In this document: piece after piece, positions 46,757 through 55,379 of the stretch
Layout of the letters: each line of letters begins with the position of its first letter
How positions within the stretch are numbered: the stretch's first letter is position 1
NCBI RefSeq assembly: GCF_003696365.1
Contig: NZ_RFFM01000008.1
Coordinates: forward strand, 18,938 to 82,937
DNA length: 64,000 nucleotides
From: Stutzerimonas zhaodongensis
Lineage (GTDB): Bacteria > Pseudomonadota > Gammaproteobacteria > Pseudomonadales > Pseudomonadaceae
Direction of reading: 5' to 3'
Notes under the pieces: generated by a model
What the model was told of the DNA's origin: nothing
Databases searched by the model: none
What the model saw: only the letters and a program-made list of their open reading frames with translations
Made by a program: the position numbers and the translations under genes

Positions 46757-47674
46757 GTGAACCCCGTGCAAGCCGACCTGTACCCTTCGCGCCAGCACGA
46801 CGAACCTAGCTGGCAAGAACGTCTGGATCCGGTTGTCTATCGCAATGACCTGACCAACGCCCCGATCGCACCGGACCAGCTCGAACGCTTCGAGCGTGAT
46901 GGTTATCTGGTCATCCCCAACCTGTTCAGCGCCGAGGAAGTCGCGGTATTCCGCGAAGAGCTCGACCGCATGCGCCAGGACCCGGCCGTAGCCGAATCCG
47001 GCAAGACCATCAAGGAACCCGATAGCGGCGCGATCCGCTCGGTGTTCGCCATCCACCAGGACAACGAGCTGTTTGCCCGCGTCGCCTGCGACGAGCGCAT
47101 TGCAGCTATCGCCAGCTTCATTCTGGGCGGCGACATCTATGTGCATCAGTCGCGAATGAACTTCAAACCCGGCTTTACCGGCAAGGAGTTCTACTGGCAT
47201 TCGGATTTCGAGACCTGGCACATCGAAGATGGGCTGCCGCGCATGCGCACCCTGAGCTGCTCGATACTGCTGACCGACAACGAGCCGCACAACGGCCCGC
47301 TGATGCTGGTGCCGGGATCACACAAGCACTACATCCGCTGTGTGGGCGCAACCCCGGAGAACCACTACGAGAAATCACTGCGCAAGCAGGAGTTCGGCGT
47401 GCCAGACCATGACAGCCTGACCCGGCTAGCGGAACGCTATGGCATCGACACCGCCACCGGCCCGGCGGGCAGCGTGGTGTTCTTCGATTGCAACACGATG
47501 CACGGTTCGAACAGCAACATCACGCCCAGTGCGCGGAGCAACCTGTTCTACGTCTACAACCATGTAGATAATGCCGCGCAGGCCCCATTCTGTGGGCTTT
47601 CGCCACGCCCGGCCTTTGTTGCCGAACGCGAGAACTTCGAGCCGCTGCAGATCCAGCCACAACGATATCTCTGA
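46757..47674 (+). CDS. ectD: Ectoine 5-hydroxylase EctD
   Basis: An Fe(II)/2-oxoglutarate dioxygenase that converts ectoine to 5-hydroxyectoine. It has 305 residues. The Fe ligands are the HxD in FYWHSDFETWHIEDGLPRMR near 146-148 and the distal His in DCNTMHGSNSNITPSARSN near 248. DGYLVIPNLFSAEEVAVFREELDRM near 50 and GPLMLVPGSHKHYI near 190 are further family blocks. AAGGAGAA lies ahead of the GTG start. A strong hairpin follows at 47685. Confidence 0.97.
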   Translation: MNPVQADLYPSRQHDEPSWQERLDPVVYRNDLTNAPIAPDQLERFERDGYLVIPNLFSAEEVAVFREELDRMRQDPAVAESGKTIKEPDSGAIRSVFAIHQDNELFARVACDERIAAIASFILGGDIYVHQSRMNFKPGFTGKEFYWHSDFETWHIEDGLPRMRTLSCSILLTDNEPHNGPLMLVPGSHKHYIRCVGATPENHYEKSLRKQEFGVPDHDSLTRLAERYGIDTATGPAGSVVFFDCNTMHGSNSNITPSARSNLFYVYNHVDNAAQAPFCGLSPRPAFVAERENFEPLQIQPQRYL

Positions 47675-47684
47675 AATTAGGTTA

Positions 47685-47708
47685 ATCAGGCCCGCACGTG
47701 GGCCTGAT
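47685..47708 (+). terminator. Stem-loop between ectD and ask
   Basis: ATCAGGCCC GCACGT GGGCCTGAT is a perfect 9-base-pair stem 10 bases past the ectD stop, followed by only a weak T run (CTTTGTT). It may partly terminate or process the transcript and so lower ask relative to ectABCD. Confidence 0.6.
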
Positions 47709-47773
47709 CTTTGTTGGCGGCCAAAAGGCGGCCCAGGGATGAAAATTCACCCCCAAGACGGGAAGATGAATCG

Positions 47774-49204
47774 ATGCATACCGTAGAAAAGATCGGCGGC
47801 ACATCCATGAGCCGCTTCGATGAGCTGCTGAACAATATCTTTATCGGCGGACGCGAAGGCGACGCGCTCTACCAGCGCGTCTTCGTCGTGTCGGCCTACA
47901 GCGGCATGACCAATCTGCTGCTGGAACACAAGAAGACCGGCGAGCCCGGTGTCTACCAACGCTTTGCCGACGCCCGCAATGAGGGTGCCTGGCTCGACGC
48001 GCTGGAGACCGTCCGCCAGCGCATGGTCAACAAGAACATCGAGCTGTTCGCCAGCGACTTCGAGCTGCGCGCCGCCAACCAATTCATCAACTCGCGCATC
48101 GACGATGCCCGCGAGTGCATGAGCAGCCTGCAGCGCTTGTGCGCCTACGGCCACTTCCAGCTCGACGAGCACTTGATGAAAGTCCGCGAAATGCTCGCCT
48201 CCCTTGGCGAAGCGCACTCGGCATTCAACTCGGTACTGGCCCTCAAGCACCGTGGCGTCAACGCGAAGATGGTCGATCTCACCGGCTGGCACCGTGACGC
48301 GCCTCTGCCGTTCGAAGAGATGGTCCGCCACAGCTTCGAAGAGGTTGACCTCTCGCGCGAACTGGTGGTGGCCACCGGCTACACGCATTGCAGCGAAGGT
48401 CTGATGAACACCTTCGACCGCGGGTACAGCGAGATCACCTTCGCCCAGATCGCCGCCGCAACCGGCGCGCGCGAGGCAATCATCCACAAGGAATTCCACC
48501 TCTCCAGCGCCGACCCGAACCTCGTCGGGGCCGACAAGGTGGTGACCATAGGCCGCACCAACTATGACGTAGCGGATCAGCTGTCGAATCTCGGCATGGA
48601 GGCGATCCACCCCCGTGCGGCAAAGACGCTGCGCCGTGCCGGTATCGAATTGCGCATCAAGAATGCCTTCGAGCCCGATCATGCCGGTACGCTCATCAGC
48701 CAGGACTACAAGAGCGAACGACCCTGCGTGGAAATCATTGCCGGGCGCAAGGATGTCTTCGGCATAGAAGTGTTCGACCAAGACATGCTCGGCGACATCG
48801 GCTACGACATAGAGATCAGCAAGCTGCTCAAGCAGCTGCGCCTCTACGTGGTGAACAAGGACTCCGACGCCAACAGCATCACCTACTACGCCTCCGGCTC
48901 GCGCAAGCTGATCAACCGCGCCGCGCGGCTGATTGAGGAGAAGTACCCAGCGGCTGAAGTCACGGTGCACAACGTCGCCATCGTCTCGGCCATCGGCTCG
49001 GACCTCAAGGTCAAGGGCATACTCGCCAAGACCGTGGCCGCACTGGCCGGTGCCGGCATCAGCATCCAGGCCGTGCATCAGTCCATCCGCCAGGTGGAAA
49101 TGCAGTGCGTGGTCAATGAAGAGGACTACGACGATGCGGTCGCGGCCCTGCACCGCGCGTTGATCGAGCCGGAAAATCACGGCGATGTGATCGCTGCGGC
49201 ATAA
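47774..49204 (+). CDS. ask: Ectoine-cluster aspartate kinase (Ask_Ect)
   Basis: It phosphorylates aspartate, feeding the aspartate semialdehyde used by EctB. The dedicated copy in ect clusters is known to be less feedback-inhibited than the housekeeping enzyme. It has 476 residues. The kinase motif VEKIGGTSMSRFDELL is at the N-terminus, and two C-terminal ACT domains begin near 320 (IEVFDQDMLGDIGYDIEISKLL and VAIVSAIGSDLKVKGILAKTVAAL). The start at 47774 is the first ATG giving this N-terminus; an upstream open frame adds charged, unrelated residues. Confidence 0.95.
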   Translation: MHTVEKIGGTSMSRFDELLNNIFIGGREGDALYQRVFVVSAYSGMTNLLLEHKKTGEPGVYQRFADARNEGAWLDALETVRQRMVNKNIELFASDFELRAANQFINSRIDDARECMSSLQRLCAYGHFQLDEHLMKVREMLASLGEAHSAFNSVLALKHRGVNAKMVDLTGWHRDAPLPFEEMVRHSFEEVDLSRELVVATGYTHCSEGLMNTFDRGYSEITFAQIAAATGAREAIIHKEFHLSSADPNLVGADKVVTIGRTNYDVADQLSNLGMEAIHPRAAKTLRRAGIELRIKNAFEPDHAGTLISQDYKSERPCVEIIAGRKDVFGIEVFDQDMLGDIGYDIEISKLLKQLRLYVVNKDSDANSITYYASGSRKLINRAARLIEEKYPAAEVTVHNVAIVSAIGSDLKVKGILAKTVAALAGAGISIQAVHQSIRQVEMQCVVNEEDYDDAVAALHRALIEPENHGDVIAAA

Positions 49205-49224
49205 GCCTGAGACTGCACCCTCGC

Positions 49225-49258
49225 ACCGCCGGACCTAGCTCGCGCTAGGCCCGGCGGT
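49225..49258. terminator. Shared bidirectional stem-loop between ask and ctaG
   Basis: ACCGCCGGACCTAGC and GCTAGGCCCGGCGGT pair over a TCGC loop with one A/C mismatch. It lies between two convergent genes and overlaps the last codons of the ctaG-like gene. Confidence 0.7.
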
Positions 49259-50054
49259 CTGCTGTCTGCCACTCGTCAACCACAACGGGCTGCTTGCGCT
49301 GCCGGTACCAGGCCGAGAAGAACACCAGCGCCAGCAGCATCTCTGCAATATCGCCGCCGTAGAACATCAGCTGCGCCGCCCCCTCGATTTCTGCCAGGTC
49401 GTGCCCGGCATCCCTTGGAAACCCATAGGCGAACATCAGCTTGCCCAGCACCGTATGGGCGGCAATGGCAATGAAGAGCACGACCAAGCGAAGCCGCATG
49501 CCCGGCCGATGCGGCGCTGGGTCAGGGCCGGCGATAGACCAGCAGAACAGGTAGCCGGCCAGCACGAAATGCAGGTGCAGCCACAGGTGTATGCCCGGTT
49601 CGTGAAAACTCATCTGGTACAGCGGAGTGAGGTAGAGCAGGTAGAGCGCGCCGACGTTGAGCACAAGCGCTGTGACCGGGTGACTCAAGCAACGCACCGG
49701 CATGCTGGCCGCCACTGTCATGATGCGGCGCGCGGTGGTCACCGGCACGCTGCGTAGCAGCAAAGTGCCTGGCGCGCCGAGCATCAGCGCGATAGGCGCA
49801 AACATGCCGAGCAGCAGATGCTGAGCCATGTGCCCCCGCAGATCGATATGCCCCCACTCGACCACGGGCGGCGAAAAGGCGATGACCAGTAGCGCGCTGC
49901 CAAGGGTAAAGCTGGCGAGCCGCCAGCAATGCCAGACCTTGCGACGCTTGCGCTGCCACCGCACGGCAAGCACGTAGGCGAACCACAGGCTGAGGATCAG
50001 CATCACCAGCACGAAGGTGCCGGCCAATGTCAGCAGGCTCGCCTCATGGATCAT
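49245..50054 (-). CDS. CtaG-type (caa3) cytochrome oxidase assembly-like membrane protein
   Basis: A 269-residue polytopic protein with about seven membrane segments, matching the caa3-type CtaG family tied to copper delivery to cytochrome c oxidase. Family features are IDLRGHMAQHLLLGMFAPIALMLGAP near 70 with its His pair, LHLHFVLAGYLFCWSIAGPDP near 152, and AHTVLGKLMFAYG and AQLMFYGGDIAEMLLALVFF. No oxidase structural genes are in the window. It overlaps the DUF2243 gene by 4 bases (ATGA), so the two are co-translated. Confidence 0.85.
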   Translation of the reverse strand: MIHEASLLTLAGTFVLVMLILSLWFAYVLAVRWQRKRRKVWHCWRLASFTLGSALLVIAFSPPVVEWGHIDLRGHMAQHLLLGMFAPIALMLGAPGTLLLRSVPVTTARRIMTVAASMPVRCLSHPVTALVLNVGALYLLYLTPLYQMSFHEPGIHLWLHLHFVLAGYLFCWSIAGPDPAPHRPGMRLRLVVLFIAIAAHTVLGKLMFAYGFPRDAGHDLAEIEGAAQLMFYGGDIAEMLLALVFFSAWYRQRKQPVVVDEWQTADRRA

Positions 50055-50521
50055 TGGCTACCTCGCACGACGGTCTGCGTGTTGGCTTTGGCCCACTTCC
50101 ACAGTGCAAAGCCGATCACCAATAGCAGGGCGCCGAATCCGTTCCAGGCCAGATCGTAGGGCAACAGGTTGTCGACATAACGCACCTGATGCAGGCGCAG
50201 GATCTTGTGGTCGACGATGCCATCGAACAGCTGAAATCCGCCCGCGCCGAGAAAAAAACCAGCCCAGGCGTGCAAACGCGACACGGCATTGCGGCGGGAC
50301 AGCTGAGTGAACAGGTAGAAGCCGGCCGCCAGCATGAGCAGCTCGGCTGAATGCAGAAGCCCGTCGGACAGTAGGCCGATAGTGGGCGTGGAGCGGTCGA
50401 AGAAGTGATGCCAGGCGAGAATCTGATGGAAGACGATTTCATCGACCGCTGCCATCAGCCCGACCCCGAGAAAGAGCGTCGCGATCATGCTGCTTCTGGC
50501 ATCGGTTGGAGTGGCGCTCAC
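50051..50521 (-). CDS. DUF2243 family membrane protein
   Basis: A 156-residue protein with four predicted membrane helices. The DUF2243 signature is FLGVGLMAAVDEIVFHQILAWHHFFDRS, followed by LLSDGLLHSAELLMLAAGFYLF and GGFQLFDGIVDHKILRLHQVRY; the conserved His and Asp could bind metal. A GTG at 50521 with GGAGG 5 bases upstream is preferred over a GTG 12 codons earlier. DUF2243 and CtaG-like genes often occur together, so a joint role in oxidase or copper maturation is likely but unproven. Confidence 0.82.
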   Translation of the reverse strand: MSATPTDARSSMIATLFLGVGLMAAVDEIVFHQILAWHHFFDRSTPTIGLLSDGLLHSAELLMLAAGFYLFTQLSRRNAVSRLHAWAGFFLGAGGFQLFDGIVDHKILRLHQVRYVDNLLPYDLAWNGFGALLLVIGFALWKWAKANTQTVVRGSQ

Positions 50522-50706
50522 GAATACCTCCGCTTGCTGGGGGTTTGCAGGCGACACCCCTACCGGCCATCGCCATACACCTTATCTATAGGTGACTGGC
50601 GTGCCCCTCGGGAAGTTCGTCGAGGTCTTGATCTGGGCCGGCGAAAAGCGTCGGACGACTGATTAGAATCCGCACACTTTTTGTTGGTATCCAGAGCCAC
50701 TGCACC

Positions 50707-52080
50707 ATGACCCATTCGCGCACTGAACTGCTGTCCCCCGCCGGCACCCTGAAATCCATGCGTTACGCCTTTGCTTACGGGGCCGACGCGGTCTACGCCG
50801 GCCAGCCGCGCTACAGCCTGCGCGTGCGCAACAACGAGTTCGACCACGCCAACCTGCGCCTGGGCATCGACGAAGCCCACGCCCAAGGCAAGCAGTTCTA
50901 CGTGGTGGTCAACATTGCGCCGCACAACGCCAAATTGCGTACGTTCATCAAGGATCTCGAGCCGGTAGTGGCGATGGGGCCGGACGCCCTGATCATGTCC
51001 GACCCAGGCCTGATCATGCTGGTGCGCCAGCACTTTCCCGAGATGACCATTCACCTGTCGGTGCAAGCCAATGCGGTGAACTGGGCGAGCGTCGAGTTCT
51101 GGCGTCAGCAGGGTCTGACCCGCGCCATTCTTTCGCGTGAACTGTCGCTGGAAGAAATCGCCGAGATCCGCGAACGGGTGCCGGGCATGGAGCTGGAAGT
51201 GTTTGTCCACGGCGCGCTGTGCATGGCCTATTCGGGGCGCTGCTTGCTGTCGGGCTACATCAACAAGCGCGATCCCAACCAGGGCTCCTGCACCAACGCC
51301 TGTCGCTGGGAATACAAGGCCCATGAGGGCAAGGAAAACGAGCTGGGCAACATCGTCCAGCAGTACCAGCCGATTCCGGTGCAGCAGCTCGGATCAGGCG
51401 GCACCCAGCCTACTCTTGGCGCCGGCGCGCCTACCGATCAGGTGTTCCTGCTCGAAGACAGCAGCCGCCCCGGCGAGCTGATGGAAGCCTTCGAAGACGA
51501 ACACGGCACCTACATTATGAATTCCAAGGATCTGCGCGCCGTGCAGCATGTCGAGCGGCTGGTGAAGATGGGCGTGCATTCGCTGAAAATCGAGGGCCGC
51601 ACCAAGTCCCACTATTACGTGGCGCGCACCGCGCAGGTCTATCGCAAAGCCATCGACGATGCCGTCGCTGGCCAGCCCTTCGACAAGTCACTGATGGACA
51701 CCCTCGAATCCCTCGCGCATCGCGGCTACACCGAAGGCTTTCTGCGGCGGCACGTGCATGACGAGTACCAGAACTACGAGCGCGGTTTCTCGCTTTCGGA
51801 TCGCCAGCAATTCGTCGGTGAAATGACCGGAGAGCGGCGCAACGGCCTGGCCGAGGTCATCGTCAAGAATCGCTTTGCCGTCGGCGATCGGCTGGAGCTG
51901 ATGACGCCCCAGGGCAACCTCAACTTCCACCTGGACGCTCTGGAGAACAAGCGCGGCGAACGCACCGAGGTGGCTCCTGGCGACGGCCATGCACTCTACC
52001 TGCCAGTGCCGGAAACGGTCGACTTGCGCTACGCACTGGTAATGCGCGAGCTGGACGGCGGCACCACAACCCGCGGTTAG
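50707..52080 (+). CDS. trhP: U32-family tRNA 5-hydroxyuridine modification protein (TrhP/YegQ)
   Basis: It helps form 5-hydroxyuridine at wobble position 34 of tRNA, using prephenate, in E. coli; older annotation calls it a U32 peptidase. It has 457 residues. The start is ELLSPAGTLKSMRYAFAYGADAVYAG. The U32 signature ELEVFVHGALCMAYSGRCLLSGYI near 170 carries Cys residues, and NQGSCTNACRWEY near 200 completes the likely Fe-S cysteine set. MNSKDLRAVQHVERLVKMGVHSLKIEGRTKS near 275 is conserved. Confidence 0.92.
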   Translation: MTHSRTELLSPAGTLKSMRYAFAYGADAVYAGQPRYSLRVRNNEFDHANLRLGIDEAHAQGKQFYVVVNIAPHNAKLRTFIKDLEPVVAMGPDALIMSDPGLIMLVRQHFPEMTIHLSVQANAVNWASVEFWRQQGLTRAILSRELSLEEIAEIRERVPGMELEVFVHGALCMAYSGRCLLSGYINKRDPNQGSCTNACRWEYKAHEGKENELGNIVQQYQPIPVQQLGSGGTQPTLGAGAPTDQVFLLEDSSRPGELMEAFEDEHGTYIMNSKDLRAVQHVERLVKMGVHSLKIEGRTKSHYYVARTAQVYRKAIDDAVAGQPFDKSLMDTLESLAHRGYTEGFLRRHVHDEYQNYERGFSLSDRQQFVGEMTGERRNGLAEVIVKNRFAVGDRLELMTPQGNLNFHLDALENKRGERTEVAPGDGHALYLPVPETVDLRYALVMRELDGGTTTRG

Positions 52081-52144
52081 CCGCCAGTACGGCGCGCCGG
52101 CTCAAGACCCGCTCCGCCGCGAGGCGGGTTTCGCCGCGACCGAC

Positions 52145-52213
52145 GTAGGGTGGCTTTAGCCCACCAGCAGTTGATGGCGAAAAGACAAGCGGTGGGCCGA
52201 AGCCCACCCTACA
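52145..52213. repeat. Paired REP-like hairpin element
   Basis: GTAGGGTGGCTTTAGCCCACC (52145-52165) and, 26 bases on, GGTGGGCCGAAGCCCACCCTAC (52192-52213) are inverted copies that each also fold alone. The arrangement is that of a bacterial REP doublet (BIME-like) in the gap between the convergent U32 and GGDEF/EAL genes. Confidence 0.8.
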
Positions 52214-52238
52214 GGCCGCAAAAGGCCAGCCCGCACCC

Positions 52239-55100
52239 TCAGACCAAAAGCTTCACGAACTCGTCAACCGGCACAGGTCGGCTGATCAGGTAGCCCTGCA
52301 TCTCGTCGCATCCATGGGCCTTGAGGAAATCCATCTGCGCCTGGGTCTCCACGCCCTCCGCCACCACTTTCAGCTCAAGGCTGTGAACCATCGCGATGAT
52401 GGCGCGGACGATGGCCGAGTCTTCGCCGACCTGATCCAGTTCGGAGATGAAAGAGCGGTCGATCTTCACGAAATCCACCGGGAAGCGCTTGAGATAGCTG
52501 AGCGAGGAATAACCGGTGCCGAAATCGTCGATGGCGAGCTTCACGCCCAACGCGCGCAGTTGCCGACTGATATTGATTGCATTGTCGATGTCGTCCAGCA
52601 GCTGGCTTTCAGTCAGTTCCAGCTCGAGTCGATCGGCTGGCAAACCGGTTTCTTCCAGAACCTGGCGCACCAGGCTGACGAAGTTACCCTGCCGTAACTG
52701 CTTGACCGACAGGTTCACAGACACGCGAATCTCGGCCACCCCTTCGAGCTGCCACTGCCGCGCCTGCTTGCAGGCCTGGCGTAGCACGAACTCGCCCAGG
52801 GGAATGATCAGCCCGGTTTCCTCGGCCAGCGGGATGAAGAACCCCGGCGCGATCAGCCCTTTCTGTGGGTGACGCCACCGCACCAGCGCTTCGGCAGCAT
52901 CCAGACGATCCTCGGCCACGTTCAGCCGCGGCTGATAGAAGACTTCCAGCTGGCCGTCCTCCAGCGCGCGACGCAGTTGATTTTCCATTTTGAGGTTGTC
53001 CAGGCTGGAAACCTGCAAGCGGTCGGTGAAGAACTGCAGGGTATTGCCGCCCAGGTGTTTGGCATGCTGCATTGCCATGTTCGCTTGTAACAGCAGCGTC
53101 GCGGCTTCCCGTGAGTTATCCGGCATCAGGCTGACGCCAATGGACGCACTGACAACCAGCTCCTGATCACCGATCAGGATGGGTTTTCTGAGTCGTGACA
53201 GCAGGTGGCTACCGCTATGCGCGAGGTTGGCGAGGCTGCCGTATCCCTCGAGCACGACCACGAACTCATCACCGGATAGCCGCGCGATTGTGTCGGCGTC
53301 CGACAGCGTCGTTGACAGCCGGCGGGAAACTTCGCGCAGCAGCTGGTCGGCGGCGTCATGGCCCAGGCTTTCGTTGAGGACCTTGAAACGGTCGAGATCG
53401 AGATAGAAGACCGCCAGCCCGCGGCTGCGACTGCGGCTGCGCTCACACGCCGCGTGCAGACGTTCTTTCAGCAGGGTGCGATTGGCAAGGCCGGTGAGCT
53501 CGTCGAAATGGGTGAGGTAGCGAAGGCGCTCTTCCACCTGCCGCCGGACGCTTAGGTCGGATACGAAAGCCACTACATTGCTGACGTTGCCCTGGCTGTC
53601 ACGCACCACGCGCAGCTGGGCCCATTGCGGGTAAACCTCGCCGCTCTTGCGCGTTTCGATCAGTTCCCCTTCCCAACTGCCGTCGGTCACCAGGCGTGCA
53701 CGGATGGCGGCATATTGCTGGCGGCTGTCCTCCGAACTGGCCAGGAGCGCGACGCTTTGGCCGATCAGCTCTTCGCGGGTATATCCGGACAATGTGCAGC
53801 ACGCCTGATTGACGGCCAGAAGACGATACTCCGGGTCCATGATCGCCATCCCCTCGCCCGCCGCCTCGAACACCGTGGCAGCCAGCCGCAACTGCTCGGC
53901 CTGCCGGCGACTCTCGCTGATGTCCCTCCGGGTACCGATCATGCGCAGGGCGCGGCCATCGGCGCTGCGTTCGATGACGCGGCCACGGTCTTCGATCCAC
54001 ACCGAGTTGCCGTCATGCTGAAGTGCCCGGTATTGGACCGTGTAGGTTTCGGTCTCGCCCTTGAGGTGGGCGATCAGGTCCCGGCGAACACGCGGGCCAT
54101 CCTCGGCGTGCAGCTCGGGGCGCTGTTGTTCGGCGAGCCGCAGCCGGTCGCTCTGACCGACCCCGAAGAGCACGTCCATCTTCGAGTGGTGCACCTCACC
54201 ATTCACCAGATCCCAATCCCACATGCCCAGCTTGCTGGCTTCCATCGCCAGGGTAAGCCGGGTCTCGCTTTCCCGTAGTTCGGTGGCCGTCTTGGCCAGT
54301 TCGGCGGTACGCTGGTTTACCCGCTGTTCCAGCCCTTCGTATGCCTCGCGAAGCTGACTTTCTGCATGCCGCCGCTGTTCGATTTCTCGGGCCAGATTGC
54401 CGTTCAACTCGCTGGCTTCGCTGCGCATGCTCTCGAGACGACGGATCAATAACTGGTTGTGCTGGCGTTGTTGCAGACTGCTGGTCACCAGGCGATTGAT
54501 CTGCCAGGCGATCATGCTCAGCGTGAACAACACAATCGAAGCCAGCACGCCCCAGCCCTGCAGCTGTGGCTCACCACTGCTGAGCAGTAGCACCGAGGCG
54601 GGTAGCAGAGCGGGAATGGCGAAGGTGCCGAAAGCGCGCATCGACACGCCGCAGGCCACACCGCTTGCGACAATGACCGAGGCAAGCGAGCCCAGCAGCA
54701 CCGCCTCCTGGAGGAACGGTCCGCCCACGGCCAGTTCGGTGATGGCATAGCCGAACAATACGGCACTGAGGGTGCTTGTCAGCAGGAAGGTTGTCAGCCA
54801 GCGCGCGTTCGGCTGGTCTTCGGGGCTGGCCATCAGGAACTGGTGGGTCTGATGCAGCCGTAGCACGGCCAGCAGGAAGGTCAGGCTCGACCAGATCGCC
54901 AACTCAACCGATGATTCTTCGCTCCAGAGGACAGCGGGAAACACCACGCTGGTAAGCGCCATCAGCAGCACAGCCAGCCGCGAGCCCTGATACAGCAGGC
55001 GAGTGCGTTCCGTCCGTTGATCGGCCTCTGCGAGGCGCAACGCGGCGTGGTTCTCCACGGCCTTGGTCGCCGAGGGATGGGCTTGGGCGGAATCGATCAT
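52239..55100 (-). CDS. Membrane-bound PAS-GGDEF-EAL cyclic-di-GMP protein
   Basis: A 953-residue signalling protein. The N-terminal 200 residues hold about six membrane segments, followed by a helical linker ([26 protein letters not shown]). Two PAS/PAC domains lie at about 285-400 and 405-530, the second with [23 protein letters not shown]. The GGDEF domain (about 535-700) reads [14 protein letters not shown] at its active site, SGDEF rather than GGDEF. The EAL domain (about 710-950) has [22 protein letters not shown] and [28 protein letters not shown], so it keeps phosphodiesterase residues. Net c-di-GMP breakdown is the likelier output. Confidence 0.9.
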   Translation of the reverse strand: MIDSAQAHPSATKAVENHAALRLAEADQRTERTRLLYQGSRLAVLLMALTSVVFPAVLWSEESSVELAIWSSLTFLLAVLRLHQTHQFLMASPEDQPNARWLTTFLLTSTLSAVLFGYAITELAVGGPFLQEAVLLGSLASVIVASGVACGVSMRAFGTFAIPALLPASVLLLSSGEPQLQGWGVLASIVLFTLSMIAWQINRLVTSSLQQRQHNQLLIRRLESMRSEASELNGNLAREIEQRRHAESQLREAYEGLEQRVNQRTAELAKTATELRESETRLTLAMEASKLGMWDWDLVNGEVHHSKMDVLFGVGQSDRLRLAEQQRPELHAEDGPRVRRDLIAHLKGETETYTVQYRALQHDGNSVWIEDRGRVIERSADGRALRMIGTRRDISESRRQAEQLRLAATVFEAAGEGMAIMDPEYRLLAVNQACCTLSGYTREELIGQSVALLASSEDSRQQYAAIRARLVTDGSWEGELIETRKSGEVYPQWAQLRVVRDSQGNVSNVVAFVSDLSVRRQVEERLRYLTHFDELTGLANRTLLKERLHAACERSRSRSRGLAVFYLDLDRFKVLNESLGHDAADQLLREVSRRLSTTLSDADTIARLSGDEFVVVLEGYGSLANLAHSGSHLLSRLRKPILIGDQELVVSASIGVSLMPDNSREAATLLLQANMAMQHAKHLGGNTLQFFTDRLQVSSLDNLKMENQLRRALEDGQLEVFYQPRLNVAEDRLDAAEALVRWRHPQKGLIAPGFFIPLAEETGLIIPLGEFVLRQACKQARQWQLEGVAEIRVSVNLSVKQLRQGNFVSLVRQVLEETGLPADRLELELTESQLLDDIDNAINISRQLRALGVKLAIDDFGTGYSSLSYLKRFPVDFVKIDRSFISELDQVGEDSAIVRAIIAMVHSLELKVVAEGVETQAQMDFLKAHGCDEMQGYLISRPVPVDEFVKLLV

Positions 55101-55379
55101 CGTTTTCTGTAATTGGTGTCTGGAACAGTACGAAGCACTGCAGCACCTCCGGATAATGGCACGTCGCTAGCGTCGGGTCATAGTCCGTCCGACCAAAGAC
55201 TGCCATCGACAATACAGCGGTATAGACCGAGCGGATTTCCAAGGGCGTTGCCGCCCCCGTGATCGCTACCACTTACACTTTAGTCGGCTTGCTGAGGTCG
55301 AACTGAAGAGTCGCCGGCATTACTGGCCTCCGACCGTTGCACGAGCGGGTTGACGAGATTTCCGGCTAGAATGGCGCCC

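Noticed and set aside
47747..49180. A 477-codon open frame antisense to the aspartate kinase
   Set aside because: It has no motif, and its composition is that of a shadow frame.
55101..55379. A gene in the gap between the GGDEF/EAL gene and uvrD
   Set aside because: No frame of useful length with a start signal was found; the gap probably holds the two divergent promoters.
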